A stretch of 14,291 nucleotides of DNA from DSAR01 sp034437315 (GTDB taxonomy: Bacteria; Chloroflexota; Anaerolineae; B4-G1), in NCBI GenBank assembly GCA_034437315.1, contig DAOTUC010000326.1, positions 1 through 14,291 of the forward strand, in the 5' to 3' direction. Position numbers and translations under genes: made by a program. Each line of letters begins with the position of its first letter. The stretch's first letter is position 1. The notes beneath the pieces were generated by a model, which ran no database searches, was not told where the DNA came from, and worked only from the letters and a program-made list of their open reading frames with translations. Shown one piece after another: positions 1 through 6,686 of the stretch.

Positions 1-143
1 GCCGCACCCCTATATGTGGGGGTAATATTCGATTTGCCCCCCATATATGGGGGTGCCAAGTGTGAGACGCAGAGGCCGTACCCCTACATATGGGGGGTCA
101 GGACAGAAAAACCACCATATATGGGGGTCGCCTCGGCAGACGC
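1..143. repeat. Two 74-bp tandem units with four ATAT-core palindromes
   Basis: Four near-identical quasi-palindromes of the form ACCCC(T/C)AYATRTGGGGGT lie at about 6-23, 37-54, 80-98 and 111-128. Copies 1 and 3 are offset by exactly 74 bases and so are copies 2 and 4. Both units open with GCCGYACCCCTAYAT, and an AGACGC motif recurs near the end of each (65-70 and 138-143). Within a unit the palindrome centres are about 31 bp apart, and the two units are separated by about 43-44 bp, close to whole numbers of helical turns. The array begins at the window edge and may continue to the left. It ends about 50 bp before the first gene. An operator array and an intergenic repeat family are both possible; the sequence alone does not decide. 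Confidence 0.75.
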
Positions 144-192
144 TAAATAAGTACGAGTGTTTTAAGATAAGACTTTACGAGGAGGGGTGGTA

Positions 193-1404
193 GTGAATTT
201 GAAGAGTAGTCAGAATGAAGCGAAAAGAAAAAGGCATTGTATGGTTGTACATGCTTACTACCCACAGGGAGAAACCCGTGTGGAAAGAGAGGCCCATGCA
301 CTGCGTCGACATAATATAGACGTTGATGTTCTATGTCTGCGAGGTTCGACCCAGCTAGCGCTATGCACTGTGGATGGTGTGCAGGTATATCGTCTGCCTG
401 TGCGTCGGCATAAGGACAAAGGAGTTGTTGCACAATTATTCGAATACTTGAATTTTTTTGTCAGGGTATTTATATGTTTGACACATCTGCATTGGCAGAA
501 GCGCTATGATGTCGTTCAGGTTCATAACCTGCCAGACTTTCTCGTCTTTGCCGCCTTGGTACCCAAACTTATGGGGGCAAAAATCATTTTGGACTTGCAT
601 GATCTAATGCCAGAGTTTTACGCCGAACGCTTTCATCGCTCATTGAATAATCCACTAGTTCGCTTAGTTTGTTGGCAAGAGCGGTTGTCGTGTTGTTTTG
701 CTGACCATGTTATCACTGTCACCGATCACTGGCGTCAATCGCTAATCCGGCGCGGCGTGCCTCCTGAGAAATGCTCAGTTCTGATGAATCTGGCGGATCC
801 GCGTATCTTTCGAAAGCCTGTTCAACAAGACCCCAAGCCTCAAAATGATGGTCAGTTCAAATTGATTTATCACGGCGCTATTCCTGAGAGATATGGACTT
901 GATTTAGTCTTGCGTGCCATTGCTCAACTACGACGAGAAATTCCTGATATTCATTTTACTATTATTGGGGGGGGGGAGTATTTGAAAGATCTAAAACGCT
1001 TGACTGAGGAATTAAATTTAGAAAAACAAGTCTGTTTTGAAGGTTTTATACCTGCCAAAGCTCTACCTGCCCATCTTCTAACCGCCGACCTAGCTGTCGT
1101 CCCATACCGTGATGACATTTTCACTAACGAACTATTGCCGACAAAGCTATTGGAGTACGCAATCTTGGGAGTGCCAGCTCTCGTATCTCACACAATGGGT
1201 ATCTCAACTTATTTCGATGAGACAATGGTACAATTTTTTACACCGGGTGACGTTGATGAATTAACCGATTGTATCCGATCCCTATATCATGATCGAACTC
1301 GCTTGGCGAAGCTGGCTGAGAATATAGAAAAATTCAATAGGCGTTATAATTGGGCATCCCAGAGTGAGAACTATATACGTATAGTTAAACGTCTTTGCCA
1401 ATAA
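193..1404 (+). CDS. GT4-type glycosyltransferase
   Basis: Probable retaining GT-B glycosyltransferase of family GT4, moving a sugar from a nucleotide-sugar onto a lipid-linked or growing glycan at the inner membrane face. The N-terminal half has the acceptor-domain pattern (HAYYPQGETRVEREAHAL, then VQVHNLPDF and LDLHDLMPEFYAERF). The C-terminal half has the donor-domain pattern: LIYHGAIPERYGLDL, the glycine turn IIGGGEYL, and a clear EX7E motif with E313 and E321 in NELLPTKLLEYAILGVPAL. At about 404 residues it has the usual family length. No transmembrane segment is evident. The frame opens with GTG at 187, but GGAGG at 181-185 sits only one base before it and is seven bases from the in-frame GTG at 193, so 193 is preferred. 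The gene carries a run of ten G (967-976). The exact sugar cannot be told. Confidence 0.9.
   Translation: MNLKSSQNEAKRKRHCMVVHAYYPQGETRVEREAHALRRHNIDVDVLCLRGSTQLALCTVDGVQVYRLPVRRHKDKGVVAQLFEYLNFFVRVFICLTHLHWQKRYDVVQVHNLPDFLVFAALVPKLMGAKIILDLHDLMPEFYAERFHRSLNNPLVRLVCWQERLSCCFADHVITVTDHWRQSLIRRGVPPEKCSVLMNLADPRIFRKPVQQDPKPQNDGQFKLIYHGAIPERYGLDLVLRAIAQLRREIPDIHFTIIGGGEYLKDLKRLTEELNLEKQVCFEGFIPAKALPAHLLTADLAVVPYRDDIFTNELLPTKLLEYAILGVPALVSHTMGISTYFDETMVQFFTPGDVDELTDCIRSLYHDRTRLAKLAENIEKFNRRYNWASQSENYIRIVKRLCQ
967..976 (+). repeat. G10 homopolymer inside the glycosyltransferase
   Basis: Ten consecutive G encode Gly-Gly-Gly plus the first base of Glu in the IIGGGEYL turn. Losing one G gives AGT ATT TGA and an almost immediate stop. 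Gaining one G leads to TGA about 14 codons on. The tract therefore has the arrangement of a slippage-prone on/off switch. It could also be a chance run or a sequencing-sensitive spot. Confidence 0.8.
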
Positions 1405-1473
1405 AAGCACATCTTTACACTGATCACCAATTTTTCGTCTAGTTATCACGACCATTTTGGTATTTGAAAAAAA

Positions 1474-2757
1474 ATGAATGCAATTACTACAGCAATCAAA
1501 GGCAAGGGGATACTAAACTTTTTGCGGCGTAGTCTGAAAATTATCCGGCATTATGGTTTGACATCCCACAAGATGAATCAAGCCCTGATGCAGTTCACCA
1601 ATATCCTACGCCGGTTTGGATGTAAAGCGACATTTCCAATCACTTCCACAGCGCTGCGTCGTAATCCCCAAGTGATTCAAAATTACAAGGAAGAGAACTT
1701 CGAATTTGCTATCCATGGTCATCGGCACATAGATCACTGTCAACTCTCGTTCGAGGATCAATCAACCCAACTGGCGTCGGCCCAAAGAATTTTTGAAGAA
1801 ATAGGAATCCAGGCGCAAGGATTTCGCGGACCTTACCTGCATGCAAATGCTGACACACTTGCGGCCTTGCGAGAGCAGAATTTAATCTATGACAGCAGCC
1901 AGGGGCTCGCTTGGGACGTGTTGGACGGTCACGAAACACCAGTTTATCTTGGCGCTTTGAAATTCTATGGAGCGCTTTCGGCCAAAGATTATCCTTCATT
2001 GCCAACGCTTGAGGAAAACTTGGTGCGCATTCCATACAGTCTCCCTGATGATGAGGCATTGCTAGAGCGACTCAATTTTGAAACAACAGAACAGATGAGT
2101 GACCTGTGGCTATCTATGTTGTATCAGACCCTTGAGCTAGGTGAACTTTTTGTGTTGGGATTACATCCTGAACGTATCTCATTTTGCGAAGCCGCATTGG
2201 AGGCCGTTCTGACTGAGGCCATACGCCTCGCGCCAAAGATTTGGATTGCCCGCTTAGATGAAATCGCAATTTGGTGGAGAGATCGCGCCACAGCAACTGT
2301 CGATATAAAGAGTATTGATGACAACAAATTCCGTATATTTGTAACCGGACCTGCTAACACTACTGTGCTAGCACGCCATGTTAGGAGCGAGACTCAAACT
2401 AAGCCTTGGGCCAATGGCTACCACCAAGTGATGGCAACAAGTTTCACTGCAAATGCTCCATTACGACCCTTGATCGGCCTTTCACCGGAGGCTTCGCCAG
2501 AGTTAGCCAGTTTTTTACGCCAGCAGGGCTACATCCTTGAAATAAGTGAGGCAAGAAATCATTTCTCATATTACTTTAGTCAGACCAATTTCCAGGCTAT
2601 GGACCAACGTCAACTACTCAATCATATTGAGGGAACTGATCGCCCATTGATACGACTCGGGAGATGGCCAAACAGTGCACGCAGTGCTTTGTCCATCACT
2701 GGAGACATTGATGCACTGACGCTTTGGGACTATGGCCTGCGCTTCTTGGGGAGATGA
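1474..2757 (+). CDS. NodB-type polysaccharide deacetylase with C-terminal TGDID motif
   Basis: Probable metal-dependent polysaccharide deacetylase (carbohydrate esterase 4/NodB fold), removing acetyl groups from a glycan. Visible motifs are KATFPIT (51-57), the zinc-binding-type HGHRH (H81 and H85), FRGPYL (117-122, the RxP-type motif), YDSS (139-142) and LGLHPER (229-234). The usual TFDDG motif should stand about 30 residues before KATFPIT but is absent, and an in-frame TGA at 1465 rules out a longer N-terminus. The very C-terminus instead reads ALSITGDIDAL (D411, D413), which resembles the missing metal-binding motif. Between about residues 275 and 395 lies a beta-rich stretch of unknown role. 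The start ATG follows a run of A and has no clear ribosome binding site. No signal peptide is seen, so it may act in the cytoplasm or be an export-independent type. Confidence 0.8.
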   Translation: MNAITTAIKGKGILNFLRRSLKIIRHYGLTSHKMNQALMQFTNILRRFGCKATFPITSTALRRNPQVIQNYKEENFEFAIHGHRHIDHCQLSFEDQSTQLASAQRIFEEIGIQAQGFRGPYLHANADTLAALREQNLIYDSSQGLAWDVLDGHETPVYLGALKFYGALSAKDYPSLPTLEENLVRIPYSLPDDEALLERLNFETTEQMSDLWLSMLYQTLELGELFVLGLHPERISFCEAALEAVLTEAIRLAPKIWIARLDEIAIWWRDRATATVDIKSIDDNKFRIFVTGPANTTVLARHVRSETQTKPWANGYHQVMATSFTANAPLRPLIGLSPEASPELASFLRQQGYILEISEARNHFSYYFSQTNFQAMDQRQLLNHIEGTDRPLIRLGRWPNSARSALSITGDIDALTLWDYGLRFLGR

Positions 2758-2930
2758 ATGCAGCCATAAACTATTTCCTTGCCAGGAGCTAGTGCCCATA
2801 ATACTCCGATCACCCCTTGCAAGCCCTCTAGCATACTGAGAAGTCTCTTTCAATGAAACGGGGCATGTTTTGCTCTTGCCGTGTTACAAACACAGCGCGA
2901 GCACTCTAGAACATCAAGAACATACACTAA
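2758..2930. other. Non-coding stretch, nothing recognised
   Basis: No open frame with a ribosome binding site and no recognisable RNA or terminator was seen between the deacetylase stop and the hairpin-rich element. Bases 2926-2930 (ACTAA) match 3084-3088 on the other side of that element. Confidence 0.5.
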
Positions 2931-3083
2931 CTTGACAATGTTAACTTTAAAGCCCAGCGAATAAATTCGCGGCTACAGTTGCAAAATCCGCCTTCGCGGA
3001 TTAGCTTTCAGTCGCTGAAGAGCGACTTTGCAATTGTTGCACGTGGTTTCAACCGCCGTGCAGTGGGAAGTTAACATTGTCGA
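2931..3083. mobile_element. MITE-like element with terminal inverted repeats and internal hairpins
   Basis: A 14-bp perfect inverted repeat, GACAATGTTAACTT at 2934-2947 and its complement at 3068-3081, bounds about 150 bp with no coding capacity. The 5-bp sequence ACTAA flanks it directly at 2926-2930 and 3084-3088, consistent with a target-site duplication. The interior is packed with hairpins: GCGAAT/ATTCGC (2957-2970) inside AGCC/GGCT (2951-2974), AATCCGC/GCGGATT (2985-3002), AGTCGCT/AGCGACT (3010-3027), and a stem closed by GCAC/GTGC (about 3039-3061). It looks like a non-autonomous element or a REP-like structured repeat. It sits about 87 bp before the FemAB-like gene, so it could also affect transcript stability. 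No transposase is in the window. Confidence 0.65.
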
Positions 3084-3170
3084 ACTAAGAACTTAGAAAC
3101 AGTTTCAGACAATTGCTACTTCTTACGCTAGGCTAAATTATCAATTTGTACTCGGAAACGGGGAGGAAAC

Positions 3171-4184
3171 TTGAGAATTGTACGCTCGTTAGATGAAGAT
3201 AGGTGGCGTAACTTTATAGAAACACATCCACAAGGCAATATATTCCATACTCCAGAGATGTATGAGGTATTTACGCGAGCTAAGGGATACCATCCCCAGA
3301 TCTGGGGCGCCGTCGATGACCACGAGGAGATCTACGCCTTGTTTTTACCTGTCTTAGTGACACTCTCGGAGGGGCTGATGAGCCGCGCGACCACGCGTGC
3401 GATTGCCTATGGGAGCATTCTTTCTGTTCCTACCTCGCAAGGCCAGTTGGCTCTGACAGAACTTTTGATGGCCTACACCACAACGATCAAAAGTGAAGCG
3501 CTCTTTACCGAACTAAGACATCTGTCAGATATGAATGCGTTTGGAGAGGTCTTGGACCAAGTGGGGTTTCGGTATGAGGAACATCTGAATTATCTGATCC
3601 GTCTGGATAAACCCGAGGAAAAGATCTTGAAATCAATGAGCAGTAGTGCTCGTAAGGCTGTGCGTCGGTCGGAACGTAGAGGCATGATGCCAGAGGAACT
3701 TCACGATCAATCCCTTTTGCCCATTCATTACGGTCTATTGCGGCAAAGTTATGAACAAGCCAAGGTGCCTTTATCTGACATCTCACTGTTCCGAGCGGTA
3801 TTTGATATTTTGGTACCCAAGGGGATGGCGAAAATGCTGCTGGCGCGTATCGAAGGGGATTATGCAGCCGCCTCTATAGAATTGCCATATAAAGACATCA
3901 TCTATAGTTGGTACAGTGGCTACGACTATGCTTTCCGACACATTTATCCTAACGAGGGACTGGTCTGGTATATCTTAAAGTGGGGCGCCAGGAATGGTTA
4001 CCGGTACTTTGACTTTGGTGGCGCCGGACATCCTGATGAGGAGTACGGCCCGCGTGATTTCAAAGCCAAGTTTGGCGGGAAGTTGGTCAATTTTGGCCGT
4101 CATACCTACGTTCACGCTCCATTCTTGTTAGCGATGAGTCGTGTAGGGTATCAAATCTATCGGCAGGTATGCTCTTTCTTCTGA
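3171..4184 (+). CDS. FemAB-like/GNAT-fold acyltransferase
   Basis: Member of the FemAB-like branch of the GNAT acyltransferase superfamily. Classical members use aminoacyl-tRNA to add amino acids to peptidoglycan precursors; relatives in exopolysaccharide loci are of uncertain donor. It has an N-terminal WRNFIETHPQGNIFHTPEMYEVF segment typical of the family start. The middle has a basic SSSARKAVRRSERRGM patch (157-172), matching the region that precedes the second acyltransferase-like fold. The C-terminus has HIYPNEGLVWYILKWG and the signature YFDFGGAGHPDEEYG...FKAKFGG (279-303). Its 338 residues fit the family. The start is TTG at 3171 with GGAGG at 3162-3166. No membrane segment is seen. 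It lies next to a UPF0489-like and an ATP-grasp gene, which could supply an activated substrate (inference). Confidence 0.85.
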   Translation: MRIVRSLDEDRWRNFIETHPQGNIFHTPEMYEVFTRAKGYHPQIWGAVDDHEEIYALFLPVLVTLSEGLMSRATTRAIAYGSILSVPTSQGQLALTELLMAYTTTIKSEALFTELRHLSDMNAFGEVLDQVGFRYEEHLNYLIRLDKPEEKILKSMSSSARKAVRRSERRGMMPEELHDQSLLPIHYGLLRQSYEQAKVPLSDISLFRAVFDILVPKGMAKMLLARIEGDYAAASIELPYKDIIYSWYSGYDYAFRHIYPNEGLVWYILKWGARNGYRYFDFGGAGHPDEEYGPRDFKAKFGGKLVNFGRHTYVHAPFLLAMSRVGYQIYRQVCSFF

Positions 4185-4226
4185 CAGAAATAAGCACCAA
4201 TACAGCCAGTATAGCGTTGCGTTGGG

Positions 4227-5003
4227 ATGATTTTTAGTGATGAGCTTACTTTTATGAACGTGATCTACATAGTTGAGCAGCACGACCATATTTTGGAGTT
4301 GTGGCGAGCGCAGCAAGCACGTGACTTGCGCGTGCTGCACTTGGATTTTCACGACGATATGCGCGGTTTGCTTATTGATCGCGATGCTCAGAGAGCTTAT
4401 CGCATTTGGGACCTGAACCCGGTGGTGGGTCAGGGAAATTTTCTGACCCACGCTGTGCTGGAAGGACGAGTCAGTAGCATTCGCTGGGTCCACGACGAAC
4501 CGGGTGGCAGAAAATATGACGTGGGGACCGTTAAATATAAGTCAGACCTGAGCGCACTGCCTTACCACTGGCTCATATCTCTACAGGGTGAACCAGGCGT
4601 CCCTATTCATTACCAAGTCGTGCCATACAAAGACTGGACAGGACCAGCGGAGGGTGAATGCCTGGACATCGACTGGGATTTCTTTGCTTGCACGGAGTAT
4701 CCGGCTGATACAATTCAGAGTCGTACCGACTCATTTCTGGAAAGGGCATTCAATGTAATTCCTCAGTTGGTATATGTTTGTTACTCTCCAGATTATTCCC
4801 ACCCGTCCCGCACTCAGTTTAAAGAATTTATCAGCGATTTGTCCCAGATTCTCAAGGCCGAGGTGATCCAATTGGAATTCAATGCCAATGAACCTTTAAA
4901 GCAGCCATACTACAAGAGATATCTTCCCGTACCGTTATTCCGATTGGCGCGCCGTATCTACTATAAGATCAATCTAGAGTTGAGAAAACGAGGCGTCTAT
5001 TAA
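4227..5003 (+). CDS. UPF0489-like protein with arginase-type metal motifs
   Basis: Resembles the UPF0489 family, whose function is not established as far as I know. Two acidic/histidine motifs stand out: VLHLDFHDDM (36-45) and CLDIDWDFFAC (145-155). They resemble the DxHxD and DxDxxDP metal-binding motifs of the arginase/histone-deacetylase fold, so a metal-dependent hydrolase or ligand-binding role is plausible but inferred. Other marks are DLNPVVGQGNFL (62-73) and CYSPDYSHP near residue 193. The first ATG is at 4227. The ATG at 4254 (MNVIYIVEQHD) better matches where the domain seems to begin. Neither has a strong ribosome binding site. The stop abuts the ATP-grasp start with no gap, suggesting coupled translation and a shared task. 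Confidence 0.7.
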   Translation: MIFSDELTFMNVIYIVEQHDHILELWRAQQARDLRVLHLDFHDDMRGLLIDRDAQRAYRIWDLNPVVGQGNFLTHAVLEGRVSSIRWVHDEPGGRKYDVGTVKYKSDLSALPYHWLISLQGEPGVPIHYQVVPYKDWTGPAEGECLDIDWDFFACTEYPADTIQSRTDSFLERAFNVIPQLVYVCYSPDYSHPSRTQFKEFISDLSQILKAEVIQLEFNANEPLKQPYYKRYLPVPLFRLARRIYYKINLELRKRGVY

Positions 5004-6248
5004 ATGTTCGATGCCCCACAATCTAAGAACGAATATCAGCCAACACCAGCTGTCGTGACACCATTGGACGAACACATGGGTCTGGACATTGCCCGCTCCC
5101 TGGGACGGAGAGGGATTCCGGTGTATGGGATCGATCCAGACCCGAAGGCCGCCGGCGGCAAGTCCAAATACTGCCAACTGGTCGTATGCCCAAACCTAGC
5201 GCAGTCGCCGGAACACTATGTCCAATTCTTGATAGACTGGGGGAAAAAGCTAGGCAGCAGGGCCGTGCTATATCCAGTGAGTGATGAGGTAGCGCTGATA
5301 TGTGCTCGTGAACGCAATGCGCTGCAGGCTCACTACGAATACGTCATGCCCGATCCCGCGACAATGGTCAGGCTATCTGCCAAAGGGGGTCTGGTCTCCG
5401 CTGCTCGAGAGTGCGATGTCCCGGCGCCGCAAACGATCATCCCCTGCAATGCCCAGGAGGTCGAGACTGACGCTCACTACCTCACCTATCCGACAATTCT
5501 TAAGCCGTTGGAGAGCGCGTACTGGAGCACCCCGGAGATTGCGACCTTGCTACGAGAGAACGTGCTCAGCGGCCGAGCCAAGGTCGTGTTATGCCACGAT
5601 CCATCAGAGCTATTACGGGCGTATCGCGACATTTCAGCCTACGACGATCGCATGATCATCCAGGAGGTGATCCCAGGGCCGGACGAGAATCTGAGCTACA
5701 TTAGCTTCTACCTTGATCGTGATTCCAGGCCCCTGGCCCTTTTTGCCGGTCGCAAGTTGCGTGTCTTGCCCATCGGATTCGGTTCTGCCAGCTACGTGCG
5801 TAGCTTCCGTGACTCTGACCTGGAGCGGGTTGCTTTGCAACTATTATCCAGTGTGGGCTATCAAGGCCTTGGCGGCCTAGAGTTTAAAAAAGACCCTCGT
5901 GATAATTGCTACAAGTTGATCGAGTTCAATACACGCTTTGGTATGTGGGATGGACTAGGCGTTCACTGTGGAGTGGATATGCCCTATATCGCCTACTGTG
6001 ACGCGCTGGGCCAGCCAGTGGAGCCACAGCTTACGTATCGTGAGGACATCATCTGGATTGATTGTCAGCGTGACGTGCGAGCCTTTTGGATGTATAATAA
6101 ACTTGGGCAACTAACACTACGCGAGTGGTTACATTCTTTGAGGGGAGAGAAGATGTGGGCGATCTATGATAGGGACGACTGGCGTCCGGGTGTGGCGTTC
6201 AGCATCCATTTGCTCCGACTCCTGTTACACAGCTTGATTTCGGGATGA
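5004..6248 (+). CDS. ATP-grasp carboxylate-amine ligase-like protein
   Basis: ATP-grasp enzyme, expected to activate a carboxylate as an acyl-phosphate and join it to an amine or thiol; the substrate is unknown. The N-terminal pre-ATP-grasp domain reads AVVTPLDEHMGLDIARSLG (16-34) and ends with VLYPVSDEVALI. The nucleotide-binding lysine is in YPTILKP (K167), the second strand in MIIQEVIPGPDEN (217-229), and the metal and catalytic region in GGLEFKKDP (290-298) and LIEFNTRFG (305-313, with E307 and N309). At 414 residues it has the length of the stand-alone carbamoyl-phosphate-synthase-like ATP-grasp proteins often found in surface-glycan loci. The start ATG follows the preceding stop directly; GAGG at 4990-4993 is the likely binding site. 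Base composition is more GC-rich than in the first genes. Confidence 0.85.
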   Translation: MFDAPQSKNEYQPTPAVVTPLDEHMGLDIARSLGRRGIPVYGIDPDPKAAGGKSKYCQLVVCPNLAQSPEHYVQFLIDWGKKLGSRAVLYPVSDEVALICARERNALQAHYEYVMPDPATMVRLSAKGGLVSAARECDVPAPQTIIPCNAQEVETDAHYLTYPTILKPLESAYWSTPEIATLLRENVLSGRAKVVLCHDPSELLRAYRDISAYDDRMIIQEVIPGPDENLSYISFYLDRDSRPLALFAGRKLRVLPIGFGSASYVRSFRDSDLERVALQLLSSVGYQGLGGLEFKKDPRDNCYKLIEFNTRFGMWDGLGVHCGVDMPYIAYCDALGQPVEPQLTYREDIIWIDCQRDVRAFWMYNKLGQLTLREWLHSLRGEKMWAIYDRDDWRPGVAFSIHLLRLLLHSLISG

Positions 6249-6269
6249 TGCCTATCAGCCGATGTATGA

Positions 6270-6413
6270 CAGGGAGTAGGATCACTACGGGTCGAGTGCA
6301 TCGGTACCGGAAAGCGCTCGTTGACCAATGGATCTAACGGCTTGCAAGTCGTGGAAGCGCTCAAAGTGGCTGACAGGATGATGCAAGAGAAAGGAGGTTG
6401 CAAACTGAGATGA
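6270..6413 (+). pseudogene. C-terminal remnant, possibly of a Gfo/Idh/MocA-type oxidoreductase
   Basis: This stop-to-stop frame has no start codon with a binding site, yet reads like the end of a real protein: GSLRVECIGTG, then NGLQVVEALKVADRMMQEK, then a stop at 6411-6413. The DGL-x-VVE-x-hydrophobic-x-AADR pattern resembles the last helix of Gfo/Idh/MocA oxidoreductases, which are common in surface-sugar loci. The rest of the gene is missing and the ATP-grasp gene ends just upstream. The assignment rests on a short pattern and is tentative. An AAGGAGG site inside it (6391-6397) points to the next small frame. Confidence 0.4.
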
Positions 6414-6553
6414 ACATGAGGAAAGCGGAGGACTTTGCAGTTTTTGGCGTTACTCAAGACTATGAAGGGTTTCTTAGGCGCTGCCTGTCGGCAGGGTTGA
6501 AAATCACGCCGCGCACCGTAGATTTCGGCACGGCAGGTCATTTTTTTCTTTAA
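6410..6553 (+). CDS. Small ORF, 47 residues, likely a truncated gene start
   Basis: The ATG at 6410 overlaps the stop of the preceding remnant as ATGA and has a perfect AAGGAGG at 6391-6397, 12 bases upstream. The product starts MNMRKAEDFAVFGVTQDYEG and continues FLRRCLSAGLKITPRTVD. It is not recognised with certainty. The DYEGFLRRCLSAG part faintly recalls the N-terminus of some polysaccharide deacetylases (YxxFLxxLLxxGY), but the expected metal motif does not follow in any frame. The operon-like overlap suggests it was once the start of a longer gene following the oxidoreductase-like one. It could also be a genuine small protein. Confidence 0.35.
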   Translation: MNMRKAEDFAVFGVTQDYEGFLRRCLSAGLKITPRTVDFGTAGHFFL

Positions 6554-6686
6554 TGTCTCTTATGGTCGACCGTCCCGGCCTTTTCCCATGGAATTTGCTG
6601 ATTTTCGACATCTTTCAGAAACGCGTTCTAAAAAAGCATGGCGGGTAAGGGCGCAGCGGATTATCGCCCCTACCACGGAGGTAGGT

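Noticed and set aside
6..128. CRISPR-like repeat/spacer look of the palindrome array
   Set aside because: The repeats are only about 18 bp, the gaps of 12-25 bp are too short and uneven, the units themselves repeat at 74 bp, and no cas gene is present.
4128..4493. 121-residue reverse-strand frame across the gap before the UPF0489-like gene
   Set aside because: It overlaps two well-supported forward genes, has no family pattern, and its composition is that of an antisense shadow.
5302..5655. 117-residue forward frame inside the ATP-grasp gene
   Set aside because: It is an arginine-rich off-frame reading of a gene with clear ATP-grasp motifs.
6588..6686. Upstream ATG extending the first PaaK/CapK-type gene by 33 residues
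   Set aside because: No binding site before 6588. A strong GGAGG precedes 6687/6690, and the shorter form matches the length of the paralogue.
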